Positions 26,651-34,910 of a stretch of DNA of 64,000 nucleotides are shown piece by piece; the stretch's first letter is position 1, and each line of letters opens with the position of its first letter. Below the pieces are notes generated by a model. It was not told the origin of the DNA. It saw nothing but the letters and a program-made list of their open reading frames with translations, and did no database searches. Location: NCBI GenBank assembly GCA_030653365.1, contig JAURZL010000018.1, positions 62,001 through 126,000 on the forward strand, given 5' to 3'. This DNA comes from Anaerolineaceae bacterium (GTDB lineage Bacteria; Chloroflexota; Anaerolineae; Anaerolineales; Anaerolineaceae). The position numbers were made by a program, and so were the translations under genes.

Positions 26651-27877
26651 TTAGGCAAACAATTCATTTACATGTTGCAACCCAATTACCAGAAGGTCAA
26701 CGTCTTCAAAATCATTATAAAGATAGAAACTGGCCCGGCTGGTTGCAGGAAGTCCAAATTTTTCATGTAATGGCATTGCACAATGATGCCCAGCCCGTAC
26801 GGCAATCCCATAGTGATCCAATACCTGGGCAACATCATGTGGATGAATTAATCCCATTTCAAATGAAATTACCCCCCCACGATCAGGAACATCCGGACAA
26901 AATATTTTCAAGTTCTCAATGGACTTTAATTTTTGAAGTGCGTATTGGGTAATTTTCTTTTCATGAGCAGCGATATTATCCATGCCAATTTGAGTCAGGT
27001 AATCAACTGCTTTACCAAATCCAATTGCTTCGGCGATGGCTGGTGTACCTGCTTCAAATTTATGAGGTATATCATTTTCTTTAAAACTGCGTAACAGAAC
27101 CTTTTTGATCATATCGCCGCCACCCAAAAATGGTGGCATCGAGTCCAATAATTTTTCTTTTCCATAAAGGATTCCAACACCTGTTGGACCACACATTTTA
27201 TGGGCGGAAAATGCATAAAAATCAGCATCCAAATCCTGAACGTCAACAGAAAAATGCGGAACAGATTGTGCCCCATCGACCAAAACGAGTGCCCCGGCAG
27301 CATGTGCTTTTTGGATCATCTCCTTGGCTGGGTTGATGGTTCCAAGCACATTAGACATGTGCGTAAAAGCGACAAATTTTGGATTTTTTTCTAATAATTG
27401 GTCGAAATGATTAAAATCTAATTCACCATTTTCCCTAACCGGAATAAATTCCAATTGAATATTCTTTTCTGCCGCTAACATTTGCCATGGAACAAGATTT
27501 GAATGATGCTCCATTTCTGTCAGGATCACAAGGTCTCCGGCTTGAAGAAATTTTCTTCCCCATGTTTGGACAACCAGATTGATCGATTCTGTCGTATTTC
27601 TTGTAAAGATCACTTCTTTTGTGTTGTGAGCATGGATGAATTGAGCAATTTTTTCTCTTGCCAATTCATACATTTCAGTGGCTTCTTCAGCTAACTGATG
27701 AATACCACGATGGATATTGGCATTATTTAATTCATAATATTGACTCATCGCATCAATCACTACCCTAGGTTTTTGGGCTGTTGCTGTCGAGTCTAAATAT
27801 ACAAGCCTGGTTCCAGGACGAACCTCACGCAACAAGATAGGAAAATCATTTTTAATATTGTAGTGATTGTATTCCAT
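26651..27877 (-). CDS. sufS: cysteine desulfurase SufS
   Basis: A 408-aa PLP enzyme (class V aminotransferase fold). The PLP lysine lies in SAHKMCGPTGVGILYG, the nucleophile cysteine in RAGHHCAMPL, and substrate-site residues in RNTTESIN. It releases sulfur from cysteine as an enzyme persulfide for Fe-S synthesis. The length fits group II SufS. It is preceded by the unknown gene at 27902 with a 24-bp gap and followed by sufU. Confidence 0.95.
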   Translation of the reverse strand: MEYNHYNIKNDFPILLREVRPGTRLVYLDSTATAQKPRVVIDAMSQYYELNNANIHRGIHQLAEEATEMYELAREKIAQFIHAHNTKEVIFTRNTTESINLVVQTWGRKFLQAGDLVILTEMEHHSNLVPWQMLAAEKNIQLEFIPVRENGELDFNHFDQLLEKNPKFVAFTHMSNVLGTINPAKEMIQKAHAAGALVLVDGAQSVPHFSVDVQDLDADFYAFSAHKMCGPTGVGILYGKEKLLDSMPPFLGGGDMIKKVLLRSFKENDIPHKFEAGTPAIAEAIGFGKAVDYLTQIGMDNIAAHEKKITQYALQKLKSIENLKIFCPDVPDRGGVISFEMGLIHPHDVAQVLDHYGIAVRAGHHCAMPLHEKFGLPATSRASFYLYNDFEDVDLLVIGLQHVNELFA

Positions 27878-27901
27878 TCAAGACCTTTCTTGAAATTGAA
27901 C

Positions 27902-28180
27902 TCATTCAGTGCTGAGGATTGGTCTTTTCCTTGGTTTTCGTATTTGACCTGATGTCTGTGGGAACCATAGGATATGGTCAGGAACCATCCAACCGTCGGT
28001 AAGATAAACATTAGCACGAAATTGAACGGCTACCATCTTTGGGTCTGTTTGAACCACAATTCCGCGTAACCACCCACGCACACGTTCACCCTTCCGATCA
28101 TGATCACATAATACTTCTACTGTATCTCCAACTTCAAATGCATATTCAGGGTCAGGTGCACGCATAAAAGGGGCTGCCAT
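27902..28180 (-). CDS. uncharacterised small SH3-barrel-like protein inside the suf operon
   Basis: A 92-aa protein of unknown function, predicted from the sequence to be mainly beta: FEVGDTVEVLCDHDRKGERVRGWLRGIVVQTDPKMVAVQF resembles an SH3- or Tudor-like barrel. It has one cysteine, no membrane segment, and a basic tail (RKPRKRP). The ATG at 28180 has a strong GGAGG (28187-28183 on the - strand) and is preferred to an upstream start at 28207. It sits between sufD and sufS in a tight operon, so a link to Fe-S cluster synthesis is likely by position. I do not recognise a named family. Confidence 0.75.
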   Translation of the reverse strand: MAAPFMRAPDPEYAFEVGDTVEVLCDHDRKGERVRGWLRGIVVQTDPKMVAVQFRANVYLTDGWMVPDHILWFPQTSGQIRKPRKRPILSTE

Positions 28181-28274
28181 AACTTCCTCCAATCCTAGGT
28201 TAACCAATTAATTCTAACATAATCCATAATCTCATCTTCAATTTTTACACATGAAATAGATGAGTTTTATCCCA

Positions 28275-29627
28275 TTAACCTATGAAAGATCCCATCTTTT
28301 CAGAAATTGCTTTCTGGAATCGATGTTTTACGCCTTCAAATGGTATACGCTGCATAATGGGATCAAAAAATCCCTCAACAATTAACTTTTCAGCCTCTTG
28401 TCTGGCAATCCCGCGCGCCATTAAATAAAATACCTGTTCAGCATCAACTTTTCCTACAGTAGCACCATGCGTACATCGCACATCATTTGCCAAAATCTCC
28501 AGACCTGGAATTGAATCTGCTCGCGCTTGTTTGCTTAATAATAGATTTCGATTTGCTTGATAACCATCGGTCTTATCCGCACCTGGTGCAACATAGATCA
28601 TTCCCTGCCAAACTGACCGACTTTCATCAACCAGCGCCCCTTTGAATAAAAGATCACTGATTGTATTTGGTGCAAGGTGATTCTGTTGAGAATCATAGTC
28701 AAGGTGTTGATCTTTATCAGTAAAGTAAAAACCAGACATCTTTCCAACTGCCCCAGGTGCAATTAAATCCAATTCAGCAAAATTCTTGGTCAGGTGTCCA
28801 CCAATTGCTCCAAAAATCCAGTCCAATCGACCATCCCGGTCAACTTGAACACGTTCATGAGTAAAATTCCAGACATGCCTTCCTAACGATTGCAGTTCAA
28901 CAAATCTGAAATTTGCCTGTGGACCCACATAAATTTCAATGTTGTTTGCAACCAGACTTTGACCTTTTTCTACAGTGTTGGAAGCAAATTCAAGCACAAA
29001 AGTTGCTGATGCATTTTCTTCAAGATGAACAACAATGTGGGAAATTTGAGCATTATCAATCCCAGCACCCCAAATCAAACTGTGTACTGGTGTATCAATA
29101 TTCACATTTTTAGGGACGTAAAGAAATACACCGTTTTGTGCCATAGCTCCAGTTAATGCAGAAAATTTCCCTTCTTCAGGTTTGACAATTTTGCCAATTG
29201 TTTTTGATAGAAGTTCAGGATAATCCTTTTCGGCTGTCAACAAATCACAAAAAACCACACCTTTTTTCTTTAAATCCTCGTCAAGTCGCACTTGATTATT
29301 GGGCCCATACAGAACGATTTGACCTCCGTGGTCACCATCAGCTATAGGCTCTAATAAATTAGCTGGAATGTCTGAAAATTCAAAATTTTGTTTGCTATCT
29401 AACAACTGATTTTGGTTGAGTTTTAAACCTCGAATATCAGTTCGTCGCCAGGCTTCTTCACGAGTTGTTGGAATTGCTGTATCTTGATAAATTTTCCAGG
29501 CTTTTTCCCGAAAAGAATCAAACAATTGGTTGCCTGTCAGGCGAACTTGATCTTTCGTGAAAATAAAATCTGAGGTTTCAGTTTTTTTCTTTGATGTAGT
29601 GATAACAACAGGTTTCTTAATTACCAT
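28275..29627 (-). CDS. sufD: Fe-S cluster assembly protein SufD
   Basis: A 450-aa SufB/SufD-family beta-helix protein. Conserved blocks include YVAPGADKTDGYQANRNLLLS, LEILANDVRCTHGATVGK and the C-terminal YLMARGIARQEAEKLIVEGF. The His in DVRCTHGAT is the residue paired with the SufB cysteine at the cluster-forming interface. Together with SufB and SufC it makes the SufBC2D scaffold. It lies 29 bp after sufB. Confidence 0.95.
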   Translation of the reverse strand: MVIKKPVVITTSKKKTETSDFIFTKDQVRLTGNQLFDSFREKAWKIYQDTAIPTTREEAWRRTDIRGLKLNQNQLLDSKQNFEFSDIPANLLEPIADGDHGGQIVLYGPNNQVRLDEDLKKKGVVFCDLLTAEKDYPELLSKTIGKIVKPEEGKFSALTGAMAQNGVFLYVPKNVNIDTPVHSLIWGAGIDNAQISHIVVHLEENASATFVLEFASNTVEKGQSLVANNIEIYVGPQANFRFVELQSLGRHVWNFTHERVQVDRDGRLDWIFGAIGGHLTKNFAELDLIAPGAVGKMSGFYFTDKDQHLDYDSQQNHLAPNTISDLLFKGALVDESRSVWQGMIYVAPGADKTDGYQANRNLLLSKQARADSIPGLEILANDVRCTHGATVGKVDAEQVFYLMARGIARQEAEKLIVEGFFDPIMQRIPFEGVKHRFQKAISEKMGSFIG

Positions 29628-29656
29628 AAGATTGTAAATTTCCTTCCATGTCCTTG

Positions 29657-31069
29657 TTAACCAACTGAACCTTCCATTTGCAATTGGATTAATCGGTTCA
29701 TTTCGACTGCGTATTCCATAGGTAATTCTCTTACAAGCGGTTCGATAAAACCGGATACTACCATTGTGGTAGCTTCTTCTTCCGTTAAACCTCTGCTCAT
29801 CAGATAGAATAGTTGCTCTTCTCCAACCTTGGATACAGATGCTTCATGCCCAATACTGACATCCTCTTCATCAATTTCAATATACGGATAAGTGTCAGAT
29901 CTACTCTTAGGGCTCAATAACAAAGCATCACAAACAACGTTCGAACGTGAATTTGTCGCACCTTTGTGTACCTTAAGCAAGCCTCGATAAGATGACCGTC
30001 CTGTCCCTTTACTAATCGATTTGGATATGATCTTGCTGCTGGTATTTGGGGCAAAATGAATTATCTTTCCTCCGGCATCTTGATGTTGGCCATCTGATGC
30101 AAAAGCTACAGAGAGAATCTCTCCATGTGCTCTTTCTCCCACTAAATAACAGGATGGATATTTCATCGTAACTTTCGACCCCAGATTGCAATCAACCCAT
30201 TCCATCGTGCCGCCTTCGGCAACCATTGACCGTTGGGTAACCAGATTGTAAACATTGGTAGACCAGTTTTGGATTGTGCTATATCGAACTCTGGCATTTT
30301 TCTTCACAACGATTTCAATCACACCACTGTGAAATGAATCCGTGGTATATGTAGGAGCGGTACATCCTTCAACATAATGGACTTGAGCACCTTCATCAGC
30401 AATGATTAAAGATCGTTCAAATTGTCCAATATTAGCTATATTCAAACGAAAATAAGCTTGTAATGGTAAATCAACTTTAACTCCCTTTGGCACATAAACA
30501 AAGGAACCGCCAGACCAGACAGCGCTATTTAAAGCAGCAAATTTGTTGTCCTCAATTGGTATAACAGTTCCAAAATATTCTCTAAACAAATCAGGATGTT
30601 GTCGCAATCCTTCTTCAATGCTTAAAAATATTACACCTTGCTTTTCAAGATGTTCCTGAATACTGTGATAAACCATTTCTGACTCATACTGTGCTCCAAC
30701 ACCTGCCAGGAATTTTTGTTCCGCTTCTGGAATTCCCAATTTATCAAATGTATCTTTAATGTTTTCTGGGACATCATCCCAGGATTTACTCTCCATATCA
30801 GATGGCTTTACGTAATAGATAATGTTTTCGAGATCTAAATGGGAAATATCCGCTCCCCAGGTAGGCATCGGTCGTTGCCGATAATGCTTCAACGCCTTTA
30901 ATCTGAAATCCAACATCCATTCAGGCTCATTTTTTATTTCTGAAATCTTTCGAACAACTCCTTCATTCAAGCCTTTTTCAGTTTTAAAAACAGATTTATC
31001 TATATCACTAAATCCGTATTGGTATTCGCCTAATTGGTCGAGGAATGTTTCTTGAACTTTTTCACTCAT
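29657..31069 (-). CDS. sufB: Fe-S cluster assembly protein SufB
   Basis: A 470-aa protein, normal for SufB. Conserved stretches: [28 protein letters not shown] (conserved Cys), [13 protein letters not shown], and the C-terminal [29 protein letters not shown]. It is the main scaffold subunit for [4Fe-4S] cluster assembly. A strong GAGGTAA ribosome site precedes the ATG. It is second in the operon, 46 bp after sufC. Confidence 0.96.
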   Translation of the reverse strand: MSEKVQETFLDQLGEYQYGFSDIDKSVFKTEKGLNEGVVRKISEIKNEPEWMLDFRLKALKHYRQRPMPTWGADISHLDLENIIYYVKPSDMESKSWDDVPENIKDTFDKLGIPEAEQKFLAGVGAQYESEMVYHSIQEHLEKQGVIFLSIEEGLRQHPDLFREYFGTVIPIEDNKFAALNSAVWSGGSFVYVPKGVKVDLPLQAYFRLNIANIGQFERSLIIADEGAQVHYVEGCTAPTYTTDSFHSGVIEIVVKKNARVRYSTIQNWSTNVYNLVTQRSMVAEGGTMEWVDCNLGSKVTMKYPSCYLVGERAHGEILSVAFASDGQHQDAGGKIIHFAPNTSSKIISKSISKGTGRSSYRGLLKVHKGATNSRSNVVCDALLLSPKSRSDTYPYIEIDEEDVSIGHEASVSKVGEEQLFYLMSRGLTEEEATTMVVSGFIEPLVRELPMEYAVEMNRLIQLQMEGSVG

Positions 31070-31115
31070 ATTTACCTCCTCATTTTATTTTTATGGGTTG
31101 CATCCGAATTATGAT

Positions 31116-31883
31116 TTAAACACCATCGACTTTTTCTCGGATCCAATCATATCCTCGTTCTTCTAAATGTAAAGCGAGGTCACTTCCACCAGATTCCACA
31201 ATCCTGCCATCCATCATCACATGCACAACATCTGGTTTGATGTAATTTAGTATTCTTTGGTAATGTGTGATGATGACAACACCCAGGTCAGGTCCGCGTA
31301 ATGTATTAACACCATCAGCGACGATCTTTAATGCATCAATATCGAGGCCAGAATCTGTCTCATCTAAAATTGCAATCTCTGGTTTTAACATGGCCATTTG
31401 TAAAATTTCAGCTCTCTTTTTCTCTCCACCAGAAAACCCATCATTTAAGTATCGTCCAGCAAAAGATACATCCATTTTGAGCAATTCCATTTTCTGTTTA
31501 ACTTCTTTTCGGAATTCTAATAAAGGAACACCTTTGTCATCCGTGGAGATCGCTCGTCTTCTGGAATTTACAGCAGAACGGATAAAATTCGCGACCGTTA
31601 CACCAGGGATAGCAACTGGATATTGAAAAGCCAAAAACACACCTAAGATAGACCGCTCATTGGGTTCCAAATCAAGAATGTTTACTCCTTTAAAAAATAC
31701 TTCACCGTCAGTCACCTCATACGAAGGGTGTCCCATTAACGTATAAGCAAGTGTAGATTTACCAGTTCCATTTGGGCCCATAATTGCATGAACTTCGCCT
31801 TTTGGTACGATTAAATCCAAACCTTTTAAAATTTCTTTTCCATCAATGTTTACATGTAAATTTTTTATGACTAAATCTGACAT
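31116..31883 (-). CDS. sufC: Fe-S assembly ATPase SufC
   Basis: A 255-aa ABC ATPase. Walker A is GPNGTGKST, the signature is FSGGEKKRAEILQ (typical SufC variant) and Walker B is EIAILDETDSGLD. It energises conformational change in the SufBCD scaffold. As first gene of the operon it lies behind the divergent promoter/operator region shared with sufR. AAGGAG is found upstream of the ATG. Confidence 0.96.
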   Translation of the reverse strand: MSDLVIKNLHVNIDGKEILKGLDLIVPKGEVHAIMGPNGTGKSTLAYTLMGHPSYEVTDGEVFFKGVNILDLEPNERSILGVFLAFQYPVAIPGVTVANFIRSAVNSRRRAISTDDKGVPLLEFRKEVKQKMELLKMDVSFAGRYLNDGFSGGEKKRAEILQMAMLKPEIAILDETDSGLDIDALKIVADGVNTLRGPDLGVVIITHYQRILNYIKPDVVHVMMDGRIVESGGSDLALHLEERGYDWIREKVDGV

Positions 31884-31948
31884 GAATGAGTAAACTCCTT
31901 TTTAATAATCTTATTCGGGATTTTTCAATCATCACCGAAGTTGTCCGA

Positions 31949-31977
31949 ATTATATCACGCGAATACAATTGGGTCAA
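31949..31977 (-). promoter_or_regulatory. suf operon promoter
   Basis: On the - strand, TTGACC (31977-31972), 17-nt spacer, TATAAT (31954-31949) preceded by TGA, an extended -10. The -35 box overlaps the left arm of the inverted repeat at 31973-32006. Confidence 0.8.
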
Positions 31978-32006
31978 TATTTAATATAATTATCATAAAT
32001 ATTGAC
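31973..32006. promoter_or_regulatory. perfect inverted repeat, probable SufR operator between divergent promoters
   Basis: GTCAATATTTA (31973-31983) and TAAATATTGAC (31996-32006) flank a 12-bp spacer. Each arm contains or touches the -35 box of one of the two divergent promoters, so a bound dimer would block both. The neighbouring sufR-like gene makes SufR the natural ligand, although the sequence differs from the cyanobacterial CAAC-N6-GTTG site. Confidence 0.65.
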
Positions 32007-32031
32007 AATTTCATTTCATTTATGATATACT
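32002..32031 (+). promoter_or_regulatory. sufR promoter
   Basis: TTGACA (32002-32007), 18-nt spacer, TATACT (32026-32031) with TG one base upstream, an extended -10. The -35 box overlaps the right arm of the inverted repeat, implying autoregulation of sufR. Confidence 0.75.
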
Positions 32032-32064
32032 GCCAGAAATTAGTCGTGGGAAATCGGTATATTT

Positions 32065-32697
32065 ATGAAAAGTACAAGAGAAAAAATCTTATTATTCTTA
32101 CTAAAAAACCCAAAATCAACCATTAGTGATTTGGCCAATGCGGTGACCATAAACACCATATCCGTAAGACATCATCTGAATAATCTTCAGGCAGATAGCC
32201 TGATTTTGGCAGAAGAAGAAAGACATGGTGTTGGTAGGCCACGATTGGTTTACTCTCTTTCTGAGGAAGGCCTGGAAAGGTTTCCTACACGGTATTATCG
32301 TTTGACAAACCGGATTCTTGATAGATTCAAAGATACACTTTCTTCAGAACTACTAAATGATATTTTTTCTGAAATAGCTAAAGAGATTGCATCAAACCAT
32401 CGTCAGACACTAAAAAATTTACCGATCGAAGAGAAATTAAACTTTATCCAAAATCTCCTCGATGAAGAAGGTTTCAATGTTGAATGGGAGAAAAAAAATG
32501 AGCATTACGTGATCCATGAAATCAGTTGTCCATATTTTCATGTTGTTCAGACCCACCCTGAAGTGTGCAATATGGATCAAACGCTCATATCTGAAATGTT
32601 GGACATTCCTGCCAATAAATTAACATGTATTCTTCATGGAGATCAACGTTGTAGTTTTGTTATTCCAATCAATATCAGACCGGAGACAATATCATGA
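32065..32697 (+). CDS. sufR: SufR-like Fe-S-sensing transcriptional repressor
   Basis: A 210-aa regulator with an N-terminal winged helix (TISDLANAVTINTISVRHHLNNL, residues 17-40, plus wing GVGRPRLVYSLSEEG) and a C-terminal domain with four cysteines (SCPYFHVVQTHPEVC and LTCILHGDQRC), the spacing of the SufR Fe-S site. SufR holds a cluster when Fe-S is sufficient and then represses suf. It is transcribed away from sufC, and both promoters sit on the shared inverted repeat. It overlaps the next gene by 4 bp. Confidence 0.88.
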   Translation: MKSTREKILLFLLKNPKSTISDLANAVTINTISVRHHLNNLQADSLILAEEERHGVGRPRLVYSLSEEGLERFPTRYYRLTNRILDRFKDTLSSELLNDIFSEIAKEIASNHRQTLKNLPIEEKLNFIQNLLDEEGFNVEWEKKNEHYVIHEISCPYFHVVQTHPEVCNMDQTLISEMLDIPANKLTCILHGDQRCSFVIPINIRPETIS

Positions 32698-33041
32698 GTG
32701 AAACATCTGGTTCAAACCGTGCAATCTGGCTTTCTGACACAACCCATCCAGAATTGAGTGAAAAACTCAAAACGGGTCTGGAAGAAATCATTGATCCCGA
32801 AATTGGCTTCAACATCATTCAATTGGGATTAGTACGTAATGTAACGATTGATGACGACCGCGCAATTGTCAACATGATCCTAACCACACCATTTTGCCCA
32901 TATGGTCCTGCTATGCTTGAATCAACCAGAAAAAAGGCAGAAGAAGTTCTCGAAAGAGAAACTTCTATTGATTTCGGTATGGAGCCATGGGATTTTTCGA
33001 TGGCTGAAGAAGGTCTGATGGATGATTGGGGACTTTACTAA
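32694..33041 (+). CDS. MIP18/DUF59-family Fe-S assembly factor (SufT/PaaD-like)
   Basis: A 115-aa protein of the MIP18 (DUF59) family: LEEIIDPEIGFNIIQLGLVRNV is the hallmark DPE motif, followed by LTTPFCPYGPAMLESTRKKAEEVL with the conserved Cys. Such proteins help in Fe-S maturation or cluster carriage. It overlaps sufR by ATGA and so is co-expressed and co-regulated with it. It extends the SUF cluster on the divergent side. Confidence 0.9.
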   Translation: MSETSGSNRAIWLSDTTHPELSEKLKTGLEEIIDPEIGFNIIQLGLVRNVTIDDDRAIVNMILTTPFCPYGPAMLESTRKKAEEVLERETSIDFGMEPWDFSMAEEGLMDDWGLY

Positions 33042-33047
33042 ATCCGA

Positions 33048-33404
33048 TTATTTCAACAATCCTTCATAAATTTGTTTATCTGTAGAGAATAATTTTGTCA
33101 ATGCTAAGGCTTGTTTTATTTTTCCTTTAAATTGAATTTTTCCCCGCATGTATGCCTTGAGAGGATCAAGCTCACCCAGGAATACTTTGATAATATCTTC
33201 AGCAGAAGCAGTTAAAGAAAAATCTGCTCCTACTATAAGACCCTTTTCAATTTCACATTTTTGATCTTTTATTCTTATTCCCCACTCTCCCCCACCAGTT
33301 CCTGATGCAATTATCTGAATATCCGCCCTTGTATTCTTGGCGTTTTCCGGAATAAACGCTTTGGGAAGTAAATCAATTAGATCTTGAATTTTGATGTCTA
33401 CCAT
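33048..33404 (-). CDS. SCP2 sterol-carrier-domain protein
   Basis: A 118-aa single SCP2 domain: GEWGIRIKDQKCEIEKGLIVGADFSLTASAEDIIKVFLGELDPLKAYMRGKIQFKG-type pattern (hydrophobic tunnel, then the helix and a final KGKIKQALALTKLF). SCP2 domains bind lipids or acyl-CoA. The ATG at 33404 is preceded by GGAG, whereas the start at 33440 is not. It converges with the MIP18 gene (6-bp gap) and lies just after a methyltransferase gene in the same direction. The ligand is unknown. Confidence 0.8.
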   Translation of the reverse strand: MVDIKIQDLIDLLPKAFIPENAKNTRADIQIIASGTGGGEWGIRIKDQKCEIEKGLIVGADFSLTASAEDIIKVFLGELDPLKAYMRGKIQFKGKIKQALALTKLFSTDKQIYEGLLK

Positions 33405-33446
33405 TAATTTCTCCAATACAATTATTTTCAATCTTATCATAAATCT

Positions 33447-34043
33447 TCAAGACACATCGATGCTTGATTTCTTTATAATTACAAAATAATAATTATTCTC
33501 TTCTTCAAAAAGATCGATTTTAAATAAGTCTGGATTAATCCAACTTAAGATTTCTGAAGATTTTAGAAAATGACTTCTCATGAGTAGCAATTTTTCCATA
33601 ATAGCAATCAATTTGATCGGTAGTTTCCGAATATCTGGTTCTTCCAAAACAAAAACACCACCAGGTTTTAAAACTTCTAAAATAGAAAGAATTGCTTTTT
33701 TATGGTCCTCAACATGGTGAAGTGTATCAACCATAATAATTACGTCGAATGAGTTCGAAGGAAAACCTAAATTTTCGACTTCACCACATACACCAATAAT
33801 TCCAATTTTTTTGCTTTTTGCTTCCTGTAGCATTGAAATGGAGACATCATAAAGAAATATTTGATCAAAGCAATTATTGATTGATTCGATAATTCTGCCA
33901 GTACCCCCACCCACATCTAAAAGTTTTTTACCGGTATTCGGTTTACAAATATAATTCGCCCAGGAAATTACTTCCTTAGGTTTAATAATCCGATCGTAAA
34001 TTTTGGCAATTAATCGAAAATCATCTCTCATAATAATCCCCAT
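33447..34043 (-). CDS. class I SAM-dependent methyltransferase
   Basis: A 198-aa methyltransferase with motif I KKLLDVGGGTGRI, the acidic loop IFLYDVS, and VIIMVDTLHHVEDHKKAILSILEVLKPGGVFVLEEPD. It resembles UbiE/Ubi-type enzymes. The C-terminus is short. A second ATG at 34031 (M5), with GGGGA five bases upstream, is an equally good or better start. The partner gene downstream encodes an SCP2 lipid-binding domain, which hints at a lipid or quinone substrate. Confidence 0.8.
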   Translation of the reverse strand: MGIIMRDDFRLIAKIYDRIIKPKEVISWANYICKPNTGKKLLDVGGGTGRIIESINNCFDQIFLYDVSISMLQEAKSKKIGIIGVCGEVENLGFPSNSFDVIIMVDTLHHVEDHKKAILSILEVLKPGGVFVLEEPDIRKLPIKLIAIMEKLLLMRSHFLKSSEILSWINPDLFKIDLFEEENNYYFVIIKKSSIDVS

Positions 34044-34084
34044 TATATTATCAGATTAATTCAAAATGACTTAAATCTTCCCTA

Positions 34085-34113
34085 TTGACAAAATAGATAT
34101 TATGTTCTATTAT
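34085..34113 (+). promoter_or_regulatory. strong sigma-70-type promoter
   Basis: TTGACA (34085-34090), 17-nt spacer, TATTAT (34108-34113). It lies 38 bp before the ATG at 34152, with AAAGGAG upstream of that start codon. Confidence 0.75.
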
Positions 34114-34151
34114 AGTATTTAGAATATAATTTCTATAAAGGAGATTTTTCC

Positions 34152-34910
34152 ATGATCAATTCAAACTCTTTTCCAAATAACTTGAAATCAAATTTTTCGT
34201 ATTGGTTTACCAATAATCGTATTTCAATTACAACTTTAATCCTTTTAATTGGTTTAATTGCATTTGAAATGTTCAATTACAGCACTACGGATTATGCTTT
34301 AAAAGATCTATTAGGTGATCTTAAGTTTGTTGGTTTTTATTGGTCGACCATTTTGGCAGTTGCATTTTGTCTTATTGATTTCGCAGGTATTTCCAAGTTA
34401 TTTATGCCAGGGAATTCAATCACTAACCTCAAAGAAGATTGGTTCCTATTTGGTGCCTGGTTTCTAGCTGCGACAATGAATGCAATCCTTACCTGGTGGG
34501 GTGTCTCGATGTCTATAATTAATCATTCCATCATGAGTTCAAGAATTATTGATCCTGAGACAATACACCTTGTCGTACCAATTTTTGTGTCGATTATGGT
34601 CTGGGTCACCCGAATCTTATTAATTGGAAGCTTGACACTTTCTGGGCAGAAACCAAACGCACCAATCCAATCGAGAAATATAAAAAGATCGAATCACAAT
34701 ACGATATCATCTCGACCTAATCCTCCTGGTTCTACTTTATCAGCACGAAGTGCTTCTATGCAAACGAAGAGCTCAGTTCCATCTGTTCAGAGGAACTCAA
34801 GATTTGTTACCAGACCTGAGCCTGAATATATTTCAGATCAAGTAAATGGTATCCATCAGCCAGCATTCCAGAATACCAACCAGAAAAATAATACCATTCG
34901 CCGTTTCTAG
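34152..34910 (+). CDS. uncharacterised membrane protein with disordered basic tail
   Basis: A 252-aa protein I do not recognise. Four hydrophobic segments are visible at about 23-43, 61-83, 97-122 and 138-162. The last 85 residues are polar, rich in Ser, Asn, Pro, Arg and Gln, and look disordered. There is no signal peptide cleavage site or catalytic motif. It has its own strong promoter and shares its stop codon bases (CTAG) with the convergent gene. The function is unknown; the fold suggests a small integral membrane protein with a cytoplasmic tail. Confidence 0.7.
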   Translation: MINSNSFPNNLKSNFSYWFTNNRISITTLILLIGLIAFEMFNYSTTDYALKDLLGDLKFVGFYWSTILAVAFCLIDFAGISKLFMPGNSITNLKEDWFLFGAWFLAATMNAILTWWGVSMSIINHSIMSSRIIDPETIHLVVPIFVSIMVWVTRILLIGSLTLSGQKPNAPIQSRNIKRSNHNTISSRPNPPGSTLSARSASMQTKSSVPSVQRNSRFVTRPEPEYISDQVNGIHQPAFQNTNQKNNTIRRF

